25,212 nt of DNA from JAUNQW01 sp043424615 (GCA_043424615.1 JBHWOX010000028.1:1-25212); one strand, 5' to 3'. Positions 13,867 to 22,314 are shown, counted from the first letter of the stretch. Numbers and translations: made by a program. Notes: a model not told the origin generated them from the sequence alone.

Positions 13867-15186
13867 ATGCTGAAACAAGGCATCAAACGATCATTGAAGT
13901 TATTCACCCTCTTTTTGTTCTTAGCCCTATTTTTAGTGGCTTGTGATGATACAAAAGAAAACGGCCAGCCGTCAGAAAAAGAAGAATCTTATTCACTGAC
14001 GTCTTTTATGGACCAAGTGAACTATCCGAATGATCAATTTGCTGAAGTCATGGGCCATTATGAAGCACTTTTAAGTGAACATCCCGTTCAACCCTTTAGC
14101 TTTGAAAGCGATCAGGCACAGAGTCAGAATAATGTCACTGAAATATTGAATAATTTCAACCCTGGGCCAAAAGCTCAACATAGCCAAGTGGGTGAAAATG
14201 AAGAGTACTTATTTTATGAATTTGGCCAAGCAGACGGTGAAAGTGAACAAGAGTCCAAGCAAAATTTTATTGGCCTATACTTTGTCAATGGAGCCTTAGT
14301 CCAAGCGGGTATTTTTACCGACCAGCAGGATTTGCCTGATGAAGCTTTCTTGGATGCGTCAACTGTGAATGAAAAAATGTCAGCAGACCAGACTCTAGCT
14401 GATTTAGGTCAAGCCCAGCCGACTTTATTGGCTTATTCTCAAATGAATTTTGATGGAATGACTTATCACTTACCAGCCGTTGCCAGCTTGACTGAAACGG
14501 GTGGGCAAATGATCCAATTACCTTTATATGACCAAGATTATAATTATCTGTCATCAGATATTATGGGGCTGCAATATCTACAAGCAGCAAGTATCAATAA
14601 CACCTTAATCAATCGTATGTTGACCTATTATACCGAGGATATTTTAGGGGTCGAATCGACAGATGGCGACCAAAGCCAAATGGGCGGCAGTTTGATGGAT
14701 TATGAAGATTTCCAATCCTCTAGCCAAGCGGTAGAAGAAGAAGCTCGACAAGCAACTGAGGATGCTGCTTTAACTTTAGATCGGGTGACTGAAATCATGG
14801 GTGAGCCTATGAATCAAGGGGCAGGGGCTGTTAACTACCAGAGTCAAAACTCTGATGGAGCGGTTGAAACCTTTACTGTTGTTTTTGATGACAGCGAACA
14901 AGTCACTAATGTTTCTCGTCAACTTCAATCCAACCAATTGGAATTTCCTTTTGATGAGGAAAATTTGAATGCCTTATCCTATATGGAGGTGACCACACCA
15001 ATTGAAAGCATCGAAGAACAGTTCACTAAAGCCCACTATAAAGAATATAATTTAGAAAGTGGCGACACTGTTTATATGTGGACCAAAGATGATCCAGAAG
15101 CAGCGATCAATGTGGTACAAATTATTTATGGACCTGATGGAACGATTTCAGGGGTAGCTTTTGACGGGAATCAAGAAGAAAAATAG
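13867..15186 (+). CDS. Secreted lipoprotein of unknown function
   Basis: A 439-residue protein with a type II signal peptide: basic MLKQGIKRSLK, a Leu/Phe core, and lipobox L-V-A-C with the lipidated Cys at residue 26. It should be anchored on the outer face of the membrane. The rest is acidic and Gln/Ser-rich. The C-terminal half shows two stretches reminiscent of tandem SmpA/OmlA- or BLIP-fold repeats found in other Gram-positive lipoproteins: TLDRVTEIMGEPMNQG followed by VVFDDSEQVTNVSRQL, and ITTPIESIEEQF-like followed by IIYGPDGTISGVAFD. That assignment is tentative. The TTG at 13846 opens the frame, but AGGAG at 13855-13859 favours ATG 13867. No substrate or partner can be proposed. Confidence 0.8.
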   Translation: MLKQGIKRSLKLFTLFLFLALFLVACDDTKENGQPSEKEESYSLTSFMDQVNYPNDQFAEVMGHYEALLSEHPVQPFSFESDQAQSQNNVTEILNNFNPGPKAQHSQVGENEEYLFYEFGQADGESEQESKQNFIGLYFVNGALVQAGIFTDQQDLPDEAFLDASTVNEKMSADQTLADLGQAQPTLLAYSQMNFDGMTYHLPAVASLTETGGQMIQLPLYDQDYNYLSSDIMGLQYLQAASINNTLINRMLTYYTEDILGVESTDGDQSQMGGSLMDYEDFQSSSQAVEEEARQATEDAALTLDRVTEIMGEPMNQGAGAVNYQSQNSDGAVETFTVVFDDSEQVTNVSRQLQSNQLEFPFDEENLNALSYMEVTTPIESIEEQFTKAHYKEYNLESGDTVYMWTKDDPEAAINVVQIIYGPDGTISGVAFDGNQEEK

Positions 15187-15187
15187 G

Positions 15188-15209
15188 ATGAACGAGGGGA
15201 AACGTTCAT
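15188..15209. repeat. Small inverted repeat between the lipoprotein gene and asnB-like gene
   Basis: ATGAACG (15188-15194) and CGTTCAT (15203-15209) form a perfect 7-bp stem with an 8-nt loop just after the lipoprotein stop. There is no adjacent T-run, so it is a poor intrinsic terminator. It could instead be an operator or an mRNA 3'-end structure. Confidence 0.5.
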
Positions 15210-15254
15210 GCTACAGTTTTAAATAAAAAAAATACAACTACGGGGGAAAAAACA

Positions 15255-17081
15255 ATGGCAGGATTTGCCGGATATTTTAAATTACAGGGAACAGATACTA
15301 TTTTAAATGACATGGGAAAAGCAATTGAACACCGAGGACCTGATTATCAAGAAGTTATAAAAAGTCAAGACCTTGCTTTAATCTACAAAGGTCTCAAAAC
15401 AAGCTATAGATTTGAGGGCAAGGAAAGTTTTGAAAATCAACGCTATGTTGTTCTGATTAATGGGTCAGTTAAAAACACTCAGGACTTGTTTCAAGCTGTT
15501 TATCCTTACAGCAAGCAAGAAAACATGACACCTGCTCAAGCTATCGCGCTTATGCTTGATCACCAAGGGCTGAAAAATTGTGCACGCTTACTTCATGGGC
15601 ATTTTATTGTGTTGATTTATGACAAACATAGTCAAGCCTTACACTTTATTCGTGACCGTTTAGGGGTCCAACCTCTTTATTACCAGCAGATTGGAGAAGG
15701 TTTACTCTTTGCCTCTGAGGCCAAAGCGCTCTTACAGCATCCTTTATTTCAAAAGCAGTTGAACCAGGATGCTCTGAGACCTTATCTCATCTTTCAGTCA
15801 CCGACCCTCCAAGAGTCCTTCTTTAAAGAAGTTTACAAACCCAGCCCAGCTTCTGTCTCAACTTTCCATACTGGAAATATCCAAAGTGAAAAATACTGGG
15901 ATGTTTCTTTTGAAAGCCATGATATTTCGCTAGATGAAGCTATTGATAAAATCAATCACTTGATTGGCCAAAATATTGATGACCTCAAGCATGATTATGC
16001 CGATTTTGACCAAGTCGGCTCCTACCTATCAGGTGGAGTGGATTCGTCCTATATTGTGGCTCGTGTCCGACCCAAAAACACTTTTACTGTTGGCTATAAT
16101 GATGAAAAGTTTTCAGAAATTAATAATGCTGCAGCTTTGTCTGAACATTTTAATATCGACCATCGTGCCGAGAGAATTGGAGCAGACCAGTCCTTTGCTG
16201 CCTTAACAGATATCCAATATATGATGGATGAGCCTTTAGCTAATCTTTCTGCTATTCCCATGTATTTCTTATCTCAGCTGACCAGCCAATATACTTCTCT
16301 AGCCTTTTCAGGTGAAGGATCAGATGAATTTTTTGGAGGATATTTGGACTATCAGGTCCCTCATCTGGTGAAACAATATAAAAAAATAGTGCCCGCTACT
16401 TTAAGAAATAAACTAGGGCAGCTAGCTAATCACCAACTCAAAGATTTCAAAGGGAAAAATTTCCTTTCAAAAGGACAAGCGGTGGAAGATTGGTATATTG
16501 GCCAAGCCAATATTTTCCATGAAAATCAAGCCAACGCTCTCTTAAAAGAAAGCTACCGTCAAGGGCCTCGTTTGAACGATATCGTCCAACCATATTATGA
16601 CCGAGTTCAAGGTGAGAGCGACTTAATCAAAAAACAATATCTGGATTTCCATCTGTGGTTAATTAACGATATCAATTTAAAAGCAGACCGGATGAATATG
16701 GCTCACTCTGTCCAGGTTTTAATGCCTATTTTTGATATTGATGTTTTAAATTTTTCCAGAACCTTACCTGAACATTTAAAAGTCCAAGAAGAAAAAGGGA
16801 AAATTGCCTTCAGAGAAGCAGCCCTTCAATATTTACCAGATGAATGGGCTCAGCGGCCTAAGTTAGGTTTTCCTGTTCCTGTTCGCCATTGGTTGCAAGA
16901 TGAAAAATATCTCTCTCAAATTGAAACAGCTTTCCAAGGGGAGATTGCTCATGAATTTTTCCATACCGATGAGCTACAAGAGTTAATTGAATTAAATCGC
17001 CGGGGTAAAAGCTATCACCGTAAAATCTGGACTCTTTACATGTTCATTATTTGGTATGAGGAATATTTTGTAAAAAGATAG
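15255..17081 (+). CDS. AsnB-family asparagine synthetase homologue lacking the glutaminase catalytic Cys
   Basis: A 608-residue protein with the class II amidotransferase/asparagine synthetase architecture. The N-terminal Ntn domain (about 1-195) keeps HRGPD (26-30), RDRLGVQPLYY and FASEAKALL. However, it begins MAGF instead of MCG, so the nucleophile Cys is Ala. It also has NGSVKN (69-74) for NGEIYN and lacks the RLSI[V/I]D segment and the conserved Asp. The C-terminal ATP-pyrophosphatase domain looks intact: SGGVDSS (259-265), FSGEGSDEFFGGY, ADRMNMAHSVQVLMP and RPKLGFPVPVRHWL. Inference: it adenylates a carboxylate and amidates it with free ammonia or a partner's ammonia, rather than hydrolysing glutamine. 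The substrate may be aspartate or something else. The GGGGG ribosome site is weak. The gene stands between the lipoprotein gene and ccpA. Confidence 0.88.
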   Translation: MAGFAGYFKLQGTDTILNDMGKAIEHRGPDYQEVIKSQDLALIYKGLKTSYRFEGKESFENQRYVVLINGSVKNTQDLFQAVYPYSKQENMTPAQAIALMLDHQGLKNCARLLHGHFIVLIYDKHSQALHFIRDRLGVQPLYYQQIGEGLLFASEAKALLQHPLFQKQLNQDALRPYLIFQSPTLQESFFKEVYKPSPASVSTFHTGNIQSEKYWDVSFESHDISLDEAIDKINHLIGQNIDDLKHDYADFDQVGSYLSGGVDSSYIVARVRPKNTFTVGYNDEKFSEINNAAALSEHFNIDHRAERIGADQSFAALTDIQYMMDEPLANLSAIPMYFLSQLTSQYTSLAFSGEGSDEFFGGYLDYQVPHLVKQYKKIVPATLRNKLGQLANHQLKDFKGKNFLSKGQAVEDWYIGQANIFHENQANALLKESYRQGPRLNDIVQPYYDRVQGESDLIKKQYLDFHLWLINDINLKADRMNMAHSVQVLMPIFDIDVLNFSRTLPEHLKVQEEKGKIAFREAALQYLPDEWAQRPKLGFPVPVRHWLQDEKYLSQIETAFQGEIAHEFFHTDELQELIELNRRGKSYHRKIWTLYMFIIWYEEYFVKR

Positions 17082-17108
17082 AAAAGCTCATAAGCTTGAT
17101 TTGTCAAT

Positions 17109-17125
17109 AAAGTAAACGCTTGCAA
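17109..17125 (-). promoter_or_regulatory. Candidate cre (CcpA-binding) site upstream of ccpA
   Basis: On the minus strand TTGCAAGCGTTTACTTT fits the cre consensus (WTGNAANCGNWNNCA) except for a T in place of the last A. It overlaps the proposed ccpA -35, a position suited to autorepression. Confidence 0.65.
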
Positions 17126-17148
17126 AAAATAGGTTGTTCTGTTAGATT
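17120..17148 (+). promoter_or_regulatory. Candidate ccpA promoter
   Basis: TTGCAA (17120-17125), 17-nt spacer, TAGATT (17143-17148). Each hexamer matches consensus at four of six positions. The -35 lies inside the cre-like site. Confidence 0.5.
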
Positions 17149-17192
17149 AAAATAAGCTTCAATGGGAAAGAATAAATAAAGGAACGATGGAG

Positions 17193-18194
17193 ATGTCTAA
17201 AAAAACAGTTACAATCTATGATGTTGCTAATGAGGCCGGGGTGTCGATGGCGACGGTCTCACGGGTCGTGAATGGTAATAAAAATGTAAAAAAAGAGACC
17301 AGTGAAAAGGTTCAGGCGGTAATCGAACGCTTGAACTACCGTCCTAATCAAGTAGCCAGAGGGCTAGCTTCTAGCCGGACGACCACGATTGGTGTCATGA
17401 TTCCTAATGTGACTGATTTTTATTATTCAACCTTGGCATTGGGAATTGATGATATTGCTAGTATGTACGAATATAATATTATTTTAGAAAATTCACGAAA
17501 AGACAGTGAGAGTGAAGCCAGTGTATTGAATTCACTCTTGTCCAAGCAAGTGGATGGGGTCATCTATATGGGGATGGCATTTAGTGAAGACATCCGCCAG
17601 CAATTTTTACAAAACCAAACACCGGCTGTTTTAGCGGGAACCATGGATTTGGAGGGGGAATTTCCTTCGGTTAATATTGATTACAAGGAAGCCACCCGAC
17701 AAGCTACCGCTGACTTGCTGGAAAGACATCATAAAGTAGGTCTAGTCTTAGCCGACCTTGATTTTCCTATTGATGGTATCGAGCGTTTAGAGGGATATAA
17801 GCAAGCCTTTAATGCTGTTCAACTCGATTACGATCCTTCTCTAGTTTTTGAAGTGGCGGATAATTATGATTTGGCTTATGAAAAAGCTGATGAATTTTTA
17901 GAGCAGGGAATCGATGGCTTACTTGTGACCTCTGATGAGGTGGCGGTAGGTATCATGAACCGGGCGAGAGAAATGGGTAAAAGTATCCCCGAAGATATTG
18001 AAATTTTTACCTCCCATAATACCAAAATTTCAATGATGGTCCGTCCAACCTTATCTTCCATTGTTGAGCCAACCTATGATGTGGGGGCGGTGGCCATGCG
18101 TTTACTGACGAAGTTAATGAATGATGAAGACATCGAAGAAAAACAAGTGATCCTTCCTCATGACCTTGTTCATCGGGGAACGACCTTAGGATAG
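17193..18194 (+). CDS. ccpA: Catabolite control protein A (LacI family)
   Basis: The master regulator of carbon catabolite control in Gram-positives. It binds cre sites with HPr-Ser46-P as co-repressor. It is 333 residues, essentially the B. subtilis length. The N-terminal helix-turn-helix VTIYDVANEAGVSMATVSRV and hinge RPNQVARGLASSRTTTIGV are followed by a periplasmic-binding-protein-like core (EYNIILENS, LLSKQVDGVIYMG). The CcpA-typical C-terminus has MVRPTLSSIVEPTYDVGAVA then MRLLTKLMN. ATG 17187 is only 3 nt from the AAAGGA site, so ATG 17193 (9-nt spacing) is preferred. Some neutral substitutions in the effector pocket make a specialised LacI paralogue conceivable, but CcpA is the best fit. 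Confidence 0.93.
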   Translation: MSKKTVTIYDVANEAGVSMATVSRVVNGNKNVKKETSEKVQAVIERLNYRPNQVARGLASSRTTTIGVMIPNVTDFYYSTLALGIDDIASMYEYNIILENSRKDSESEASVLNSLLSKQVDGVIYMGMAFSEDIRQQFLQNQTPAVLAGTMDLEGEFPSVNIDYKEATRQATADLLERHHKVGLVLADLDFPIDGIERLEGYKQAFNAVQLDYDPSLVFEVADNYDLAYEKADEFLEQGIDGLLVTSDEVAVGIMNRAREMGKSIPEDIEIFTSHNTKISMMVRPTLSSIVEPTYDVGAVAMRLLTKLMNDEDIEEKQVILPHDLVHRGTTLG

Positions 18195-18195
18195 C

Positions 18196-18247
18196 AAAAA
18201 GAGTGTTGCCAGAAGCTGCTTGACAGCTGGGGCAACACTCTTTTTTT
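18196..18247. terminator. Bidirectional terminator between ccpA and the PBP gene
   Basis: Perfect 10-bp stem GAGTGTTGCC (18201-18210) with GGCAACACTC (18231-18240), enclosing a second small hairpin AGCTG/CAGCT. It is flanked by AAAAA on the left and TTTTTTT on the right, so it works in both directions. Confidence 0.94.
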
Positions 18248-21032
18248 ATTGATCAGTAAATTGGTCTCTCAGACCATCGATGATGTCATCTAAAAGGCTG
18301 GAGTCTTCATCAGAAAGCTCGCCTTCATCTTCCTGACTATTTTCTTCATCACCATCACCCGTATCGGAAGATTCATTGGTCTCCTCTTGTGGACGACGTT
18401 TTGGTCGGATGAATCTGGACCAAAAGTTTTCTAATTCTTTCGGAGTACCCCCAACAGCAAAATTATAAACCGTAGCCTTAGGTGGATGATCCGCTAGAAA
18501 GATTTCTTCTTTCATTTCACCACTGGCTTGAATGGTCTGACCATTCGGCAGGTCAACTTCTGCAGGTTTCATTCCTGTTTGAGCTAGGACAGATTCTTCA
18601 ATGATACCAGCTGGTCGGTCGAATTCTTCATCTAAGCCCATAATATCAGGATTGGTATAATAGATGGCATTCATCAATCTTGACCAGATCGTCATATTGC
18701 GGCTAGAAGGGTAGGCTCCAAATTCACTCACCAAATCATTGGTGGCCATAATATTTGAATAACCGATCCATGAGCCTAAGGTTATTTTAGGGTTGGAACC
18801 GATATACCATATATCTCGATAGCTATCACTCGTTCCGGTTTTTGACATCAAATCAAGATTGAATTGTAGCTCTGCCCGTGACTGTCGGCCAGTTCCCTCA
18901 GTACTGACATCTCGCAAGATATCTTGCAGTAAATAAGCGGTGTTCTCTTCAAAAACTTGATGACTTTCGATTTCATCCTCGGCTTTAAATATCGTTTCAC
19001 CCTCGGCATTAGTTATGGATTCAATCATATGAGGTTGAACATATTGACCATCATTGGCAATGGCGGCATAAAGGCCGGTCATTTCTTCCACGGTCGTTCC
19101 TTTGGTGACTCCTCCCAAAGCAAGGGACAGGGTGTTAAAATCTTCATCAGGGACCGCTTCTGGACCTAAACCTGCATTTCTAAAATAAGTGGAAATGTCA
19201 TAATCTTGGTAAAATTCATTATAAATACGGAGGGCAGGGATGTTTTGAGAAACGGCTAGGGCTTCTCGGGCATTCCACCAACGGTTGGTAAATCCACCAG
19301 CATTACCTGGCTCGTAAGTTCCCGAACCTGTTTGCTCAGCTGAAAAAGTGATGGCACGGTCGTAGACCATACTGGCTGGAGTGATAATCCCTAATTCTAA
19401 AGCTGGACCAAAAACTGATAAGGGTTTTAAGGCTGAAGCAGGAGAACGTCGGCTTTGAGTCGCGTGGTTGACATTGTTGTCTTCATAATTAACCCCTCCA
19501 ATAAAGGCTAAAATTCGGCCACTCTCATTATCTAAAAGCACGCTTCCATTTTGGGCGTAATCAACCATATACTGGTCCTGACCACTTTCTTCATCGACCC
19601 AGTAAACGTCACGGGGAGAGCCGATGTACCAGGCATTGTCTTCAATGGTTTGATTCAATGCTAGGTGTAAGTCGCGGTCAATCGTTGTTTGGATATCATA
19701 TCCTCCGTTTCTTAATTCTGCATCGGCTCTTTGATAGTAGTCATCATAAAGTGATTGGTCTTCTTTCACTTCTTCTGGATTCTTTCCGTCTGCAGAAATG
19801 AGCTGGTTAATGATGATGTCCCGCCCACGTCTTTCAATTTCATCATAGAGATAAGTGCGTTCGGCGTCTTGGCGAGGTTCAGATGCTATAAAATCTTGTG
19901 AAATATCGTAAGCCTCCGCTTGTTGATATTCTTCTTCTGACAGATATCCTTCCCTGAACATAAAGAACAGCACATCTTTTTGTCGCTCGATACCTGGGGA
20001 AAGGTCTGCTTTTAATTGACCATTTTGGTCGTAAGGGCTATAGTCAATGGGACTTTTTGGCAAACCGGCTAAGTAAGCCGCTTGAGCTAAGGACAGATCA
20101 GCTGCATCAACGCCGAAGATTCCTTCAGCTGCTTCTTCTACCCCCGCAATATTTTTCCCTTGGTTGTTCCGACCAAATGGTGAGACATTCATGTAAGCTT
20201 CTAAAATTTCTTCCTTACTTAAAAGTTCTTCTAATTTAACGGATAAGGCGATTTCATTGGCTTTTCGTTCAAAGGTGGTTTCATCTGTCAGCAATTGTTG
20301 CTTGACTAATTGCTGGGTGAGAGTCGATCCGCCTGTTCCTCCAGTCTGTGTGATTTGCTCGAAAACGGCTCGGAGGATGGCTTTGGGGACAATGCCATCA
20401 TGATCGTAAAAGTAATTATCTTCAGTAGAAATCACAGCAGCTAAAACATTCAGGGACATTTCTTCTATAGGAATAGGGGTTCGAGATAAATCATTTCTCA
20501 GGTCTGAAATTTTGCGGCCATCTGCATAATACATGCTGGAGGTCGAAGCCACACTGGATACTTCTTCGACCAATTCTTCTTGATTCCATTCCATATCTTG
20601 GTTGATCAAAGAAACAAAGTAGCCATAACCGACACCAAAGCCAATGACCCCGATTAAAAGAAGGGCAAAGATGATCATGATGAAGAGACGCTTCAGCCCC
20701 CCGTAAAAATGGTCGAATTGTAGAAGCAGACTTATTTGGCTGGTCGATTGAGCTTGCGGTTTGCTAGCCTTTGAAAATAAGTTGTTTTCTTTCTGATCTT
20801 TTTCGCGCATTTTTTGTTGGTAGGCTGATCGTGAAAGAAGAGGCTCTTCGTCGAAAGTATGAGTTGAAAAACTAGCTAACTTCTTCTCATTTCCATCTTG
20901 GCTAGGCTTTGAAGTATGGTCCTTGTAGTTCTCTTTAATTTTTTGGGTGTTATTTTTTAATTTTTGAAAGGTTTCTGTCTTTTGAACCCGTTCCCAAAAA
21001 TTTTTATTTGAGTTTGATTGATGGTCAGACAC
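18246..21032 (-). CDS. pbp1b: Class A penicillin-binding protein, streptococcal PBP1b-like
   Basis: A bifunctional wall synthase of 928 residues: glycosyltransferase plus transpeptidase. A long charged cytoplasmic tail (about 1-112) precedes one membrane helix (about 115-141). The GT51 domain has catalytic Glu204 in STEDNYFYDHDG, GGTGGSTLTQQLVKQQ, and ERKANEIALSVKLEE. The transpeptidase domain has SXXK as SALK (533-536), SXN as SQN (595-597) and KTG at 731-733. A very acidic Ser/Glu/Asp tail (about 870-928) ends the protein. The sequence around SMYYADGRKISDLRNDLSRT and VSPFGRNNQGKNIAG resembles pneumococcal PBP1b closely. The start is GTG at 21032 with an AGAGGA site. It is convergent with ccpA. 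Confidence 0.94.
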   Translation of the reverse strand: MSDHQSNSNKNFWERVQKTETFQKLKNNTQKIKENYKDHTSKPSQDGNEKKLASFSTHTFDEEPLLSRSAYQQKMREKDQKENNLFSKASKPQAQSTSQISLLLQFDHFYGGLKRLFIMIIFALLLIGVIGFGVGYGYFVSLINQDMEWNQEELVEEVSSVASTSSMYYADGRKISDLRNDLSRTPIPIEEMSLNVLAAVISTEDNYFYDHDGIVPKAILRAVFEQITQTGGTGGSTLTQQLVKQQLLTDETTFERKANEIALSVKLEELLSKEEILEAYMNVSPFGRNNQGKNIAGVEEAAEGIFGVDAADLSLAQAAYLAGLPKSPIDYSPYDQNGQLKADLSPGIERQKDVLFFMFREGYLSEEEYQQAEAYDISQDFIASEPRQDAERTYLYDEIERRGRDIIINQLISADGKNPEEVKEDQSLYDDYYQRADAELRNGGYDIQTTIDRDLHLALNQTIEDNAWYIGSPRDVYWVDEESGQDQYMVDYAQNGSVLLDNESGRILAFIGGVNYEDNNVNHATQSRRSPASALKPLSVFGPALELGIITPASMVYDRAITFSAEQTGSGTYEPGNAGGFTNRWWNAREALAVSQNIPALRIYNEFYQDYDISTYFRNAGLGPEAVPDEDFNTLSLALGGVTKGTTVEEMTGLYAAIANDGQYVQPHMIESITNAEGETIFKAEDEIESHQVFEENTAYLLQDILRDVSTEGTGRQSRAELQFNLDLMSKTGTSDSYRDIWYIGSNPKITLGSWIGYSNIMATNDLVSEFGAYPSSRNMTIWSRLMNAIYYTNPDIMGLDEEFDRPAGIIEESVLAQTGMKPAEVDLPNGQTIQASGEMKEEIFLADHPPKATVYNFAVGGTPKELENFWSRFIRPKRRPQEETNESSDTGDGDEENSQEDEGELSDEDSSLLDDIIDGLRDQFTDQ

Positions 21033-21073
21033 AGTGTCACATCCTCTCGAGACATTGATACAAGACTTTACTA

Positions 21074-21082
21074 ATTATAGCA
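21074..21082 (-). promoter_or_regulatory. Candidate extended -10 for the PBP gene
   Basis: TGCTATAAT on the minus strand is a perfect extended -10 about 40 nt upstream of the GTG start. A -35 at the usual distance is weak. Confidence 0.65.
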
Positions 21083-21130
21083 AATATAAGCATAAATCCA
21101 TATGACAAATCAAGCCCTAAGTGCTGATAA

Positions 21131-21173
21131 AAAAAGAAGCCATACCCACATTTTACTGGGTATAGCTTCTTTC
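21131..21173 (-). terminator. Intrinsic terminator of trhO
   Basis: AAGAAGC (21134-21140) pairs with GCTTCTT (21165-21171), and ATACCC (21142-21147) pairs with GGGTAT (21158-21163) around one C/A mismatch. Read on the minus strand a seven-base T-run follows the stem. Confidence 0.9.
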
Positions 21174-21207
21174 ATTATTATCCTATTATTTTAAGTGGAG
21201 TGAAGAC

Positions 21208-22182
21208 TTAGGAATGGGTCACTAAACTTTCACCGATTGTTTCTAAACGATCTTGCCATTCTTTTTCAGTCAGGTGATGTTCTTTGACATAACGGTTTTC
21301 AGGATGGCGGCGGCATTCTTCACTACAACCCCTCAGATAACGGTCTTCATTTTCTTCAGAACAGATGATTTGTTTATTGCAGTCTGGGTTAGCACAATTG
21401 ACATAACGTTCACACGGTTTGCCATCAAAGTGATCACGGCCAATCACCGTATGTTCATGCTTATTAATTGGAACGGTTAAGCGTTCATCAAAAACATACA
21501 TGACCCCGTCCCATAAGTCGCCTTGTGTTTCAGGATCAGTTGAATAGTTGTGAATACCATTTTTTAACTGGGCAGTTTCAATTCCTTCTTTTAGCATCCA
21601 ACCGGACAACTTTTCACAACGGATTCCTCCTGTACAATAGGTCACCACTTTTTTATCCATAAATTGGTCTTTATTGTCTTTAATCCATTGGGGAAGCTCA
21701 TAAAACGCTCGAATGTCGGGGCGAATAGCGCCTCTGAAATGACCGATGTCATATTCGTAATCATTACGTGCATCTAAAATGATTGTATCATCATCTAGCA
21801 AAGCTTCTCTAAATTCTGTTGGTTCTAAATGACGGCCGGTGGTCCGGTTGGGGTCAATGTCCTCAGAATCATTAAAATCTTCAAGATGAAGGGAGACAAT
21901 TTCATTCCGGTGTTTCACTTTCATTTTTTTGAAGACATGGCCATCCGCTTCATCAATCTTAAAGTTGATCCCGTCAAAGCCATCTAAACTGGTCAAATCT
22001 TTCATATATTGATCGGTTTGTTCAACCGTTCCCGATACGGTCCCGTTAATTCCTTCATGAGCGACATAAATGCGACCTTTTAATCCTAGCTGCTTACAAT
22101 AAGCAAGATGTTTCTCTTTAAAATTTTCAGGATCATCAATATGAACATATTTATAGTATAAAAGTACACGATAATCTGACAT
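21208..22182 (-). CDS. trhO: tRNA uridine(34) hydroxylase, rhodanese-like
   Basis: An oxygen-dependent enzyme that hydroxylates uridine at the wobble position of certain tRNAs, the first step towards mo5U/cmo5U. The 324-residue protein has an N-terminal acylphosphatase-like region (VLLYYKYVHIDDPENFKEKH, GRIYVAHEGINGT). A rhodanese domain follows with DARNDYEYDIGHF and the active-site loop VTYCTGGIRCEKLSGW. The C-terminal Cys-rich segment (CANPDCNKQIICSEE and GCSEEC) could bind zinc. It starts at ATG 22182 with a TAGGAGG site, is monocistronic and is closed by its own terminator. Confidence 0.93.
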   Translation of the reverse strand: MSDYRVLLYYKYVHIDDPENFKEKHLAYCKQLGLKGRIYVAHEGINGTVSGTVEQTDQYMKDLTSLDGFDGINFKIDEADGHVFKKMKVKHRNEIVSLHLEDFNDSEDIDPNRTTGRHLEPTEFREALLDDDTIILDARNDYEYDIGHFRGAIRPDIRAFYELPQWIKDNKDQFMDKKVVTYCTGGIRCEKLSGWMLKEGIETAQLKNGIHNYSTDPETQGDLWDGVMYVFDERLTVPINKHEHTVIGRDHFDGKPCERYVNCANPDCNKQIICSEENEDRYLRGCSEECRRHPENRYVKEHHLTEKEWQDRLETIGESLVTHS

Positions 22183-22225
22183 AATTTCCTCCTATTTTGA
22201 TTGCAATTCAAAATGACTGATAAAA

Positions 22226-22254
22226 AGTATACAACATAATGTCATGTTGACCAA
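22226..22254 (-). promoter_or_regulatory. Candidate trhO promoter with a palindromic spacer
   Basis: On the minus strand TTGGTC (complement of 22249-22254), 17 nt, and TATACT (complement of 22226-22231). The spacer is almost exactly filled by an inverted repeat, CAACAT (22232-22237) with ATGTTG (22244-22249), which is an operator-like arrangement. Confidence 0.5.
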
Positions 22255-22314
22255 AATATTTGAACACCTAAAATTAACAAGGCTTAAAGATTTTGCAATC
22301 TAATTTAATCATCT

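Noticed and set aside
17143..17153. TAAAAT at 17148-17153 as the ccpA -10
   Set aside because: No acceptable -35 at 16-18 nt upstream; TAGATT paired with TTGCAA is a better, though modest, pair.
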